Of a DNA stretch of 64,000 nucleotides, positions 51,755 to 59,788 are shown piece after piece. Position numbers and translations under genes: made by a program. Origin of the DNA: RUG100 sp963542695 (GTDB lineage Bacteria > Bacillota > Clostridia > Peptostreptococcales > Anaerovoracaceae); assembly GCA_963542695.1 (NCBI GenBank), contig CAUTYX010000005.1, positions 1-64,000 on the forward strand, given 5' to 3'. The notes under the pieces are model-generated. The model saw only the letters and a program-made list of their open reading frames with translations. It ran no database searches and was not told where the DNA came from. The first letter of the stretch is position 1; every line of letters begins with the position of its first letter.

Positions 51755-53475
51755 TGAAACGATTTTTGAAAGAAAAATTAGGATTGACGGATAGTGGTGT
51801 AAAAGCGGTAAAAGTATCCAGTGTGTTTTCCTTTTTGGTAAATGTAGGGTATATGGGACTGATGATGATTGCCATGTATTTTGCCTACAACACGCTGCGA
51901 GGTGAAGATCATGCGCCTTGGCATTACGTTATCATTATTGCCGTGGTATTGGTATTTACTTATATCGTAGTCAACATGGAGTACGTCAAAACCTTTAACG
52001 CCACCTACGGTGAAGCAAAAGAGTTACGACTGGAACTGGCAGATCGACTAAAAGAATTGCCGTTGTCTTACTTTTCCAAACACAATCTTAGCGATATGGC
52101 CCAAACGGTCATGCAAGACGTACTGGATATTGAACATGCCATGAGTCATGCTATGCCTCGATGCATTGCGTATGTATTCTTTGTCATCGTGGTATCGGTT
52201 ATGCTCCTCGCTTGCAATATTTGGCTGGGACTGGCCACGGTAATCCCCTTGCTTATCGGCTTCTTGATGATGTATGTGTCTAAAAACGTACAGATAAAAT
52301 GGACCAGTAAATATTTCTGGAAAACAAGAGAAAATACAGAAGTGTTCCAGGAAACCATCGAATTACAGAGAGAAATTAAAAGCTATGGTCTCACAGAAGA
52401 AAAATCCCAGCAGGCGTATGAGTCTCTCAGTAATATGGAAAAACTCCGGCTAAAATCAGAAGTTGCCCAGGTTCTGCCGTTGCTCCTGTCCACTACCTTT
52501 ATTAAGTTGGTACTGGGCGTTGTTTCTGTGGTAGCAGCTGCATTGTTGCGAGAAAATTCCGTGGAACTAATCTATGTAATTGGCTATGTGCTGGCGGCCA
52601 TTAAGATGATTGATGCTATGGGAGCCATGGAAGAATCCTTTGCAGAGTTGCTGTATATCGATGCTCGTGTCAAACGTCTAAATGAATTGCGCAGTGCAGA
52701 AATTCAACATGGCAAGGATGTGGAATTAAAAGACTTTGATATTCAGTTGGAAAATGTGGTTTTCGGATATAATGAAGAGGTGGATGTCGTTAAAAATGTC
52801 AGCTTTACCGCAAAGCAAAATCAGGTGACGGCCATCGTAGGACCTTCCGGTTGTGGGAAATCGACTCTATTACGGTTGATTTCAAGACTCTATGATTACA
52901 ACTCCGGAAAAATCATCATTGGCGGTTATGATATTAAGGATATTTCCACCAACTCACTCTTTGATAAAATTTCCTTTGTGTTCCAGGACGTAATTCTCTT
53001 TAACGCCTCGGTTATGGATAATATCAGAATGGGGCGCCCTGATGCTACCGATGATGAAGTGGTAGAAGCGGCCAAGATGGCCAACTGTGATGAGTTCATT
53101 AAAAAGCTGCCACAGAGTTACTATACGTTAATCGGGGAAAACGGCAGTAAATTATCGGGAGGAGAACGCCAGAGAATCTCTATTGCCAGAGCCTTTCTGA
53201 AAAATGCTCCGATTTTGCTGCTGGATGAAATCAGCGCCAGCCTGGATGTGGAAAACGAACGGAAAATCCAGGAGTCTCTCAACAAGCTCATTGCGGAAAA
53301 GACGGTTATCATTATTTCTCACCGACTAAAATCCATTGAACAGGTAGATAAAATCGTTGTAATGGACGATGGACAAGTAGATACAGTGGGAACCCATGGG
53401 GAATTGCTGGGCGAATCCTCGTTGTATCGAAAGCTAATTGAAAAATCCAGCTTGACAGAAGAATTTAGGTATTAG
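51754..53475 (+). CDS. ABC half-transporter, membrane plus ATPase domain (YbtQ-like partner)
   Basis: A 573-residue partner of the preceding protein, with six helices, then GPSGCGKSTLLRLIS, LSGGERQRISIARA and LLDEISASLDVENE. The ATG at 51754 (MKRFLKEKLG) has GGAGGG upstream. With its neighbour it should make a heterodimeric importer or exporter. The five-gene set (T, fused A, S, two half-transporters) resembles the uptake part of the equibactin locus of Streptococcus equi as I recall it; no siderophore synthesis genes occur here. Confidence 0.88.
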   Translation: MKRFLKEKLGLTDSGVKAVKVSSVFSFLVNVGYMGLMMIAMYFAYNTLRGEDHAPWHYVIIIAVVLVFTYIVVNMEYVKTFNATYGEAKELRLELADRLKELPLSYFSKHNLSDMAQTVMQDVLDIEHAMSHAMPRCIAYVFFVIVVSVMLLACNIWLGLATVIPLLIGFLMMYVSKNVQIKWTSKYFWKTRENTEVFQETIELQREIKSYGLTEEKSQQAYESLSNMEKLRLKSEVAQVLPLLLSTTFIKLVLGVVSVVAAALLRENSVELIYVIGYVLAAIKMIDAMGAMEESFAELLYIDARVKRLNELRSAEIQHGKDVELKDFDIQLENVVFGYNEEVDVVKNVSFTAKQNQVTAIVGPSGCGKSTLLRLISRLYDYNSGKIIIGGYDIKDISTNSLFDKISFVFQDVILFNASVMDNIRMGRPDATDDEVVEAAKMANCDEFIKKLPQSYYTLIGENGSKLSGGERQRISIARAFLKNAPILLLDEISASLDVENERKIQESLNKLIAEKTVIIISHRLKSIEQVDKIVVMDDGQVDTVGTHGELLGESSLYRKLIEKSSLTEEFRY

Positions 53476-53479
53476 AAGG

Positions 53480-53509
53480 AAAAGAACGGCCATTACAGGC
53501 CGTTCTTTT
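53480..53509 (+). terminator. Bidirectional terminator between the ABC operon and nth
   Basis: AAAAGAACGGCC and GGCCGTTCTTTT form a perfect 12-bp stem with a six-base loop, a symmetrical element usable from both sides. It covers the last codons of nth. Confidence 0.9.
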
Positions 53510-54140
53510 GACATAGGGATTCGATGGGGCATTCCCGGCACTTTGGCTTTCGGGCGCTGCAGCAGCGGCGGCCATGGAAAATCAGACAATGATGAGCCAA
53601 CGTCTGATGATTCTTTGGAAGAACATCCAAGAGCGCCAATTCTGTTTTTAGAACATCGTCAGCCTTGGCAAGGCCGATACGGTTGGAAACTCGAAATACG
53701 TGAGTATCTACGGCAATGCGCTGGTGACCGAAGCCGTCTGCCATAACAACATTGGCCGTTTTTCGACCGACTCCCGGCAGGCTTTGGAGTAATTTGTCGT
53801 CCTCGGGGACGATACCGTCAAAGTCTTCTACAAGTTTTTTCGCTTGGTCAATAATCCGCTGAGACTTGGTTTTGTATAATCCGATGGTGCGAATCAGCTT
53901 CATTATATCTTTGGGATCTGCCTGTGCCATAGCCGCCGGCGTTGGGTATTTTTCAAAGAGTGCCGGGGTAATTTTGTTGACACTGACATCGGTGGTTTGG
54001 GCAGATAATGTAACTGCTACCAGTAATTGATAGACATCCACGTGTTCCAGTGCACAGCCGGCATCAGGGTAGGCATTAGCCAGTGCATCTATTATTTCTG
54101 CAGCCCATTTCTTTTTCTTTTCCTTTGTCATGGTAGCCAT
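53493..54140 (-). CDS. nth: Endonuclease III (DNA glycosylase/AP lyase)
   Basis: Removes oxidised pyrimidines and nicks abasic sites. About 215 residues: the helix-hairpin-helix LLQSLPGVGRKTANVVMADGF carries the catalytic Lys, VDTHVFRVSNRIGLAK has the catalytic Asp, and the C-terminal loop has four Cys of the [4Fe-4S] cluster (CSARKPKCRECPIESLC region). Start ATG 54140 follows AAGGAG by ten bases; the longer reading from 54224 lacks a ribosome site. Confidence 0.95.
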   Translation of the reverse strand: MATMTKEKKKKWAAEIIDALANAYPDAGCALEHVDVYQLLVAVTLSAQTTDVSVNKITPALFEKYPTPAAMAQADPKDIMKLIRTIGLYKTKSQRIIDQAKKLVEDFDGIVPEDDKLLQSLPGVGRKTANVVMADGFGHQRIAVDTHVFRVSNRIGLAKADDVLKTELALLDVLPKNHQTLAHHCLIFHGRRCCSARKPKCRECPIESLCQKNGL

Positions 54141-54261
54141 GGTTTTGTGTCTCCTTATAAATCTTTTATTCTCAATAATATACCCACACAGGTATATTTT
54201 TATAACAAGGTTTTTATTTGACAAAATTGGATATTTATTCTGAAAATTTACTAAAAACTAA

Positions 54262-54298
54262 AAAAACTAGTTACATCTTTGTCACTTTATGGTATTAT
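54262..54298 (+). promoter_or_regulatory. Promoter of the NCS1 permease with a weak LacI-like half-palindrome
   Basis: TATTAT (54293-54298) is the likely -10; GTTACA (54270-54275) is a fair -35 at 17 bases spacing. The same stretch AAAAACTAGTTACA (54262-54275) keeps the right half GTTACA of the operator at 10691 and AAC of the left half. Shared control with the hydrolase is possible but the site is degenerate. Confidence 0.4.
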
Positions 54299-54340
54299 GA
54301 TGAAGTAATGATTAACTTATTTTAATACGGAGGTGTTTAT

Positions 54341-55915
54341 ATGTCTAATTACACACAAGTAGAAAAGAATGGACTATATGAACTTACCGAAGAGGCGAGA
54401 GCGGAATTATCATCATCTGTATACTACAATGATGACTTGGCTCCAACATCCGTATCTCAGAGAACATGGACAACATATAATATTTCCATGTTGTGGGTAG
54501 GAATGTCAATTTGTATTCCATCCCTGTCTCTGGCATCGGGACTTATCGGTATGGGCGTATCTCCATGGCTGTCGGTACTGAACGTAGCGCTGGGTAACAT
54601 TATTATCCTGATTCCTATCCAGTTGAACTCTCGTATCGGTACACAGTATGGTATTCCATTCCCACTGTTTGCAAGATTGACTTTTGGATCCAGAGGCGCA
54701 CAGCTTCCAGCACTTTTGAGAGCTATCACAGCCTGCGGATGGTGTTCCGTACAGGCTTGGGTAGGCGGCGGTGCATTCGGTGCTATCATCGGTTGCTTCG
54801 TTAAGAAGTTTGCCGACGCTACATGGACCATCAACCTTCCATCCTGGGGTGGTTTCCAGACCACTCCTGCTCCTACTTTCTTCGGATATATTCTGTTCAT
54901 GCTGTTCATTCTGTGGGTAGCTTACAACGGAATCGAAAACATCAAGTGGGTTCAGAACGTTGGCGGACCTATCCTGATCATCGTAATGATTGCGCTGCTG
55001 ATTTGGTCTGCAAGAGTTGCCGGTGATGCCGGATACTCCTTCGGACAGGTAATGCAGGCAAACAATGACTATGCATTGATTAACCAGAATGGTGGAATGG
55101 CAGTTGTATATCTGACAGGTTTGATGGGTAACATCGCTTTCTGGGCTACTATGGCTCTGAATATTCCTGACTTTTCCAGATATGCAAGAAGCCAGAAAGA
55201 CCAGTTCTTGGGACAGCTTCTCGGTATGCCTATCCCGATGTTCTTCTGTGCTTTCGTTGGTGCTTTCTTTGCACAGGCAACAAAGTTTGCTTATGGACAG
55301 GCAATGTTTGACCCAACTGCAGTATTCTATCAGATTGACAATAAGATCGTTATCCTGATTGCGGCTATCGGCGTTATCATGGCGACCATCACAACTTGTG
55401 TAGCAGCTAACGTTGTTGCACCGGCTAATGGATTCTCCAACATCAATCCGAAGAGAATCAGCTATAAGACAGGTGTTGTTATCACACTGCTGCTGGCATT
55501 CTTTGTACTGCAGGCATGGTGGATTTACGGTTCCGGTTCTGCTTACTTCACATGGATGAACGCATATGGAGCAATTCTTGCTCCTATCGCAGCTATCTTT
55601 ATCGCAGACTACTTCTTCTGCAAGAAGGGTCGTATCGACGTTGCTGCTCTGTTCAAGGGTGAAGGCGGAAGATACTGGTACTCCGGTGGTATCAACCCGG
55701 CAGCTATCCTGGCTTGGGTCGTTGCATTTATCCTGCCTCTGCTGACATACTTTGGAGTACAGGGTCAGTTCTGGACATTCATTAACTCCATCAACTACCT
55801 GTGGTCCTTCTTCATTGGATTCATCGTTTACATCATTGCCATGAAAGGCAAGTGGGGCGCTGCATCCTTCGTAACAGAAGAAGAACACGAAGCATTCACA
55901 CAGAGACACGCGTAA
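54341..55915 (+). CDS. NCS1-family nucleobase permease (uracil/hydantoin/allantoin type)
   Basis: A 524-residue, 12-helix transporter of the nucleobase:cation symporter-1 family, with RTWTTYNISMLWVGMSICIPS in helix 1, NSRIGTQYGIPFPLFARLTFG, TACGWCSVQAWVGGGAF and NIAFWATMALNIPDFSRYA. These motifs place it with PucI/Mhp1/FurE-like carriers of uracil, hydantoin or allantoin. With the adjacent dihydropyrimidinase and preTA elsewhere, uracil or thymine is the most likely cargo. Its codon use is highly biased like the four pyrimidine-degradation genes. The ribosome site is GGAGGTG. Confidence 0.93.
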   Translation: MSNYTQVEKNGLYELTEEARAELSSSVYYNDDLAPTSVSQRTWTTYNISMLWVGMSICIPSLSLASGLIGMGVSPWLSVLNVALGNIIILIPIQLNSRIGTQYGIPFPLFARLTFGSRGAQLPALLRAITACGWCSVQAWVGGGAFGAIIGCFVKKFADATWTINLPSWGGFQTTPAPTFFGYILFMLFILWVAYNGIENIKWVQNVGGPILIIVMIALLIWSARVAGDAGYSFGQVMQANNDYALINQNGGMAVVYLTGLMGNIAFWATMALNIPDFSRYARSQKDQFLGQLLGMPIPMFFCAFVGAFFAQATKFAYGQAMFDPTAVFYQIDNKIVILIAAIGVIMATITTCVAANVVAPANGFSNINPKRISYKTGVVITLLLAFFVLQAWWIYGSGSAYFTWMNAYGAILAPIAAIFIADYFFCKKGRIDVAALFKGEGGRYWYSGGINPAAILAWVVAFILPLLTYFGVQGQFWTFINSINYLWSFFIGFIVYIIAMKGKWGAASFVTEEEHEAFTQRHA

Positions 55916-55921
55916 AGATTA

Positions 55922-55948
55922 GTATCGTGATTGAAACAACCATGATAC
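55922..55948 (+). promoter_or_regulatory. Dyad between permease and dihydropyrimidinase genes
   Basis: GTATCGTG (55922-55929) and CATGATAC (55941-55948) pair with one G:T. The right arm resembles, in inverted orientation, ATCATGG in the preT leader dyad (12142-12164). It may mark a shared regulator or a processing site; not resolved. Confidence 0.35.
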
Positions 55949-55970
55949 CGACAACAAAATGTTAATACGG

Positions 55971-55996
55971 GAGCCTTTGGGATGACTCAAAGGCTC
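55971..55996 (+). terminator. Hairpin just before the dihydropyrimidinase ribosome site (possible attenuator)
   Basis: GAGCCTTTG and CAAAGGCTC form a perfect 9-bp stem with an eight-base loop, followed by TTGCT and then AAAGGAGG. With little T-run, it may be a weak terminator that tunes the ratio of permease to enzyme. Confidence 0.55.
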
Positions 55997-56017
55997 TTGC
56001 TCAAAGGAGGTTGTTTT

Positions 56018-57442
56018 ATGGATTTACTTATCAAAGGTGGTAAAATCATTACAGCAAAAACATCTTTTGAAGCTGATGTAGCAGTAAAAGATGGAAAGAT
56101 TGCAGCTATCGGAATGAACTTGCCAGAAGATGGCGCCAAAGTTGTTGACGCTAAGGGCAAGCTGGTTTTGCCGGGCGCTATTGATGGACATACGCATATG
56201 TACATGCCGTTTGGTGGCACTATTTCCACTGACGACTACTACGATGGAACAATCGCAGCAGCTTGTGGTGGTACAACCATGATCTTCAACTTCGAAACAC
56301 AGGCTATTGGTCAGCCTATGGAAGAATTGGTTGAAGGGAAATTAAAGACAGCAGAAGAACAGGGTCCTGTAGTTGACTACTCCCTCCACGTTGGTGTTGG
56401 TGATGTAACAACAAAGGAAATGCTGAAGGGTATGGATAAGGTACAGGAAATGGGTATCTCCTCCTTCAAAGTATTCATGGTATACGACTTCGGCGTAGAC
56501 GATGGACAGTTCTACAGCACATTGACACATGCAGCTGAAATCGGTGCATTGGTTGGTGTACACGCAGAAAACAACGATGTTAACAAGTTCCTGGTTAACA
56601 AGTTCTTGGAAGAAGGTCATGTAGAACCATGGTATCACTACATGTCCAAAGACGAAGCAGTTGCAGGTGAAGCTGACGTAAGAGCAATCAACTTGGCTAA
56701 GATGGCAGGAACCTCTTTGTACATCGTTCACCTGGATAATGCACAGGGTGTTAAGGCAGTTGCTGATGCAAGAGCAGAAGGTTACCCAATCTTCGCAGAA
56801 ACTTGCCCACAGTACCTGCACTTCACAAAGGAAGTATACAAGAACGGTATGCCGGAAATGGGTCTGAGAGCACAAGACTTCGTTTGCTCCCCTCCAATGA
56901 AGGGACAGGACTCTCAGGATGCTCTGTGGAATGGTATCAAGAACGGTACAATTTCCACATTGGCTACAGACCACTGCCCGTTCCTGCAGTCCGAAAAAGA
57001 CTGGGGAATCACCAAGAAAGACGGAACACCAGGAAACTTCACCACTATTCCTAACGGATGCGCCGGTGTTGAAAATATGTATCCTTACATTCTGTCTGAA
57101 GCTAACAAAGGTCGCATCACATTTAACAAGGCTGTTGAAATTTCTGCAACTAACCCTGCTAAACTGTTTGGTGTTGACTATTGTAAGGGATCCATCGAAG
57201 TTGGCAAGGATGCTGACATCGTAGTTTACGATCCAAACAAGAATGTTACCATTAAAAACGCTGAAAACCAGCATGGTTCTGTTGACCATACTGTTTGGGA
57301 AGGCGTTGAAGTTAAGGGATATCCTTGCGCTGTATTCAGCCACGGTAACCTGGTATTTGATGGTAAAGACTTCGTTGGTAAGAAGGGTGCAGGTAAGTTC
57401 GTTAAACAGAAGGAAATTCGTTTCGACGCTCCTGAAATCTAA
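56018..57442 (+). CDS. hydA: Dihydropyrimidinase (D-hydantoinase family)
   Basis: A 474-residue cyclic amidohydrolase that opens the dihydrouracil or dihydrothymine ring to the N-carbamoyl beta-amino acid. Zinc motifs: DGHTHMYMPFGG (HxH), SSFKVFMVYDF (carboxylated Lys), GVHAEN and YIVHLDN (His ligands), and LATDHCPF (Asp). Compare allantoinase: the IFNFETQ and APHC-poor C-terminus favour dihydropyrimidinase/hydantoinase. ATG 56018 follows AAAGGAGG. Together with the NCS1 permease this is the second half of the pathway; codon use is biased in the same way. Terminator at 57472. Confidence 0.92.
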   Translation: MDLLIKGGKIITAKTSFEADVAVKDGKIAAIGMNLPEDGAKVVDAKGKLVLPGAIDGHTHMYMPFGGTISTDDYYDGTIAAACGGTTMIFNFETQAIGQPMEELVEGKLKTAEEQGPVVDYSLHVGVGDVTTKEMLKGMDKVQEMGISSFKVFMVYDFGVDDGQFYSTLTHAAEIGALVGVHAENNDVNKFLVNKFLEEGHVEPWYHYMSKDEAVAGEADVRAINLAKMAGTSLYIVHLDNAQGVKAVADARAEGYPIFAETCPQYLHFTKEVYKNGMPEMGLRAQDFVCSPPMKGQDSQDALWNGIKNGTISTLATDHCPFLQSEKDWGITKKDGTPGNFTTIPNGCAGVENMYPYILSEANKGRITFNKAVEISATNPAKLFGVDYCKGSIEVGKDADIVVYDPNKNVTIKNAENQHGSVDHTVWEGVEVKGYPCAVFSHGNLVFDGKDFVGKKGAGKFVKQKEIRFDAPEI

Positions 57443-57471
57443 ATTTGATTTACCGAGAATCAACGTAAACA

Positions 57472-57503
57472 AAGAGGCAATGGATTTATTCATTGCCTCT
57501 TTT
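57472..57503 (+). terminator. Terminator after dihydropyrimidinase
   Basis: AAGAGGCAATG pairs with CATTGCCTCTT around an eight-base loop, followed by T's. It may also serve the convergent SEC-C gene. Confidence 0.88.
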
Positions 57504-57550
57504 GAATCATATTTTTTATCTTTTGTCTGTTTTTTATGTCCTTTGTTTTT

Positions 57551-58054
57551 CTATGCGTTGCGACCGCAGCAGTGTTTGTATTTCTTTCCGCTGCCACAAG
57601 GACATGGCTGATTACGTCCAATCTTTTCGCCTTTTACCAATGTCTTGGATTTCTTGTACTCTTTGGTAATGGCAGCACGCTCTTCTTCCGACAAAACATT
57701 TTCCCAAGATTTCAGATTGTACAGATGTGTGGCCTCCGCTTTGTACATATTGTAATATAGCTTTTCAAAATCGATGTTAAAATCAAAATCGGTGGATTCA
57801 TCTACACCTTCCATATCCAACTGACCGGATGCCAGGCTGTCTTGGATGCCGTCTAAGAATCCGCAGAAAATAACGGGACGAACATCATATTTATCGGCAC
57901 ATTCTTTAAAGTTGCCTTTGTAATGCTGTTGTTTGTTAGATAGAATATCTTCGTAAATCTTCATTTCAGCAGTACTGTATTCTTTCCAAAAATCTTCAAA
58001 GGAATCCTCTGTCTGTGTTGTCAACAGAGTCGTCCATTCTTTGACTAAACTCAT
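57551..58054 (-). CDS. SEC-C motif zinc-binding protein
   Basis: A 167-residue protein with a C-terminal SEC-C zinc motif (CPCGSGKKYKHCCG), as at the end of SecA. The N-terminal ~120 residues are helical and acidic, with no family I can name. Such proteins are thought to act near nucleic acids or proteins as adaptors. It starts 33 bases after the stop of the upstream homoserine dehydrogenase gene on the same strand, so it is possibly co-transcribed. Confidence 0.85.
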   Translation of the reverse strand: MSLVKEWTTLLTTQTEDSFEDFWKEYSTAEMKIYEDILSNKQQHYKGNFKECADKYDVRPVIFCGFLDGIQDSLASGQLDMEGVDESTDFDFNIDFEKLYYNMYKAEATHLYNLKSWENVLSEEERAAITKEYKKSKTLVKGEKIGRNQPCPCGSGKKYKHCCGRNA

Positions 58055-58087
58055 GTAGTTTCTCCTTCTTTACGTTGCAATATATGG

Positions 58088-59059
58088 CTATTTTCCAATG
58101 GTTTCTGCAATTTGAATAACGTCTCCCATAACGGCACTGCCGGTTGGCAATGGACCTGCACCTTTGCCGTAAAACATTACATCGTCTACAGCGTTGCCGC
58201 GAACGAAAATGGCGTTAAACTCATCGTTGACGGTGGCAAGGGGATGGCTAACAGGCAATTCCATTGGTTTAACACTGTAGGAAATGGTGTCGCCGTCTCG
58301 TTTGGCTTGGGCAATTAACTTGATTTTGCAGCCTTTGGCTGTTGCCTTATCAATATCTTCTTTTGTAATCTGCGAGATCCCGGTAGTTGGAATATCATCA
58401 GGATGTACATAATTTCCAAAGGTGAGAGCCATTAAAATCGATAACTTGTTGGCGCAATCAATGCCTTCTACATCGGCTGTCGGATCGGCTTCGGCAAAAC
58501 CTTTTGCTTGGGCATCCTTTAGGACATCATCATAGCTGAAACCGTTTTCTGTCATTTGAGTCATGATGTAGTTGGTGGTTCCATTGAGAATGCCTAGAAC
58601 CTCTTCGTAGCGATTGGCACGAAGGACAGTGGTTAAGGCATTTAAAATAGGGATTCCTCCACCGACAGAAGCTTCGTATCGGAACATAACGTTGTTTTCT
58701 TTTGCTGTCTGCAGCAGTTTATCGTAACTGTTGGCAACGGCTGCCTTGTTGGCGGTAACTACGCTCTTGCCATGCTTCATAGCCTCCAGCATAAAAGTGG
58801 TGGCCGGTTCAATGCCTCCTAGCAGTTCAATGACGATTTGTATATTGGAATCGTTAAAAATATCTTCCGGGTTTTGGGTGAACTGATCCGTCGTTACGGT
58901 AATATCCCGCTCTCTTTCAAGATCTTTTTTGAGAATTTTCGTAATATGCAAATCAAGACCGGTGTTTTTTTCGATCTCATCCCGGTTCATCTCCAGTGTC
59001 TTGTAGGTACCGGTACCAATGTTTCCAAGACCCAGCAATCCGATATTGATGGTTTTCAT
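58088..59059 (-). CDS. hom: Homoserine dehydrogenase, short form lacking the ACT domain
   Basis: Reduces aspartate semialdehyde to homoserine for Thr and Met synthesis. The nucleotide-binding GLGNIGTGTYKTL, the catalytic GTTNYI and the Asp/Lys region FAEADPTADVEGIDCANKLSIL are present. At 323 residues it lacks the ~100-residue C-terminal ACT domain that mediates threonine inhibition in the 430-aa form. The protein is complete to its stop with no sign of truncation, so it is probably a feedback-insensitive or differently regulated variant. Confidence 0.92.
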   Translation of the reverse strand: MKTINIGLLGLGNIGTGTYKTLEMNRDEIEKNTGLDLHITKILKKDLERERDITVTTDQFTQNPEDIFNDSNIQIVIELLGGIEPATTFMLEAMKHGKSVVTANKAAVANSYDKLLQTAKENNVMFRYEASVGGGIPILNALTTVLRANRYEEVLGILNGTTNYIMTQMTENGFSYDDVLKDAQAKGFAEADPTADVEGIDCANKLSILMALTFGNYVHPDDIPTTGISQITKEDIDKATAKGCKIKLIAQAKRDGDTISYSVKPMELPVSHPLATVNDEFNAIFVRGNAVDDVMFYGKGAGPLPTGSAVMGDVIQIAETIGK

Positions 59060-59206
59060 AACTCTTCCTCCTTATGGTTTTAATGGTTAAAATTATATAA
59101 CAAAATCCGGTGTTTGTCTTTATAAAGGGGGCAATTTTCGATATGATTAAACCGACTGGCAAAAGAGAGATAGAAATTTTAAAAAGAGAAACAGGAGGAG
59201 TGTAGA

Positions 59207-59677
59207 ATGTCCCTTCATATTGTGCTGGTGGAACCGGAAATACCGCCAAATACCGGAAACATTGCGAGAACATGCGCAGCGACCGATACGGTACTGCATT
59301 TAGTAAAGCCGTTAGGGTTTCGTATAGATGACAAACAGGTAAAACGTGCCGGTCTTGATTACTGGCCTTTTGTAAAACTGGAAATTCATGAAGATTTAGA
59401 TAGCTTTCTGACGGAATACAAAAATCACCGGATGTATCTTGCCACTACCAAAGGAGGACAAATCTATACAGATGTTGCCTTTCAGGATGAAGATATGCTT
59501 CTTTTTGGAAGAGAAACCAAAGGGCTGCCGCGAGATTTTATAGCAAAAAGACAGGAATGGGCCATTCGAATCCCGATGAACGAGGATACACGGCTGCGAT
59601 CCTTTAACTTGGCTAACTCAGCAAATATCATTCTTTTTGAGGCATTGCGTCAATTGGATTTCCCCGGGTTAAAATAG
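59207..59677 (+). CDS. trmL: tRNA (cytidine(34)-2'-O)-methyltransferase
   Basis: A SPOUT-fold enzyme that 2'-O-methylates the wobble base of tRNA-Leu. The 156-residue protein has NTGNIARTCAAT near the N-terminus, the trefoil-knot SAM site FGRETKGLPRDF and IPMNEDTRLRSFNLANSANIILFEALRQL at the C-terminus. The ribosome site AGGAGG is strong. Single gene, divergent from the homoserine dehydrogenase gene. Confidence 0.94.
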   Translation: MSLHIVLVEPEIPPNTGNIARTCAATDTVLHLVKPLGFRIDDKQVKRAGLDYWPFVKLEIHEDLDSFLTEYKNHRMYLATTKGGQIYTDVAFQDEDMLLFGRETKGLPRDFIAKRQEWAIRIPMNEDTRLRSFNLANSANIILFEALRQLDFPGLK

Positions 59678-59739
59678 ATGGCTGCACGGTGAAAATGCCG
59701 ATTGCCCATGTATACATCTTATGGATAGGGGACTATACC

Positions 59740-59768
59740 TTGTAAAACCTACTATCCAACGGTATAAT
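59740..59768 (+). promoter_or_regulatory. Promoter of rpoN with a flanking dyad
   Basis: TTGTAA (59740-59745) and TATAAT (59763-59768) with 17 bases between. An inverted repeat TGGATAG (59722-59728) and CTATCCA (59752-59758) brackets the -35 element, so a repressor site is possible. Confidence 0.7.
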
Positions 59769-59788
59769 TAAACTATGGAGAGTGTGGG

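Noticed and set aside
54506..55909. 467-codon open frame on the minus strand opposite the NCS1 permease
   Set aside because: It is antisense to a clear 12-helix transporter. Similar long antisense frames lie opposite the hydrolase, PreA and dihydropyrimidinase genes. They arise from the restricted codon set of these genes, have skewed Ser/Cys/Asn composition and lack ribosome sites.
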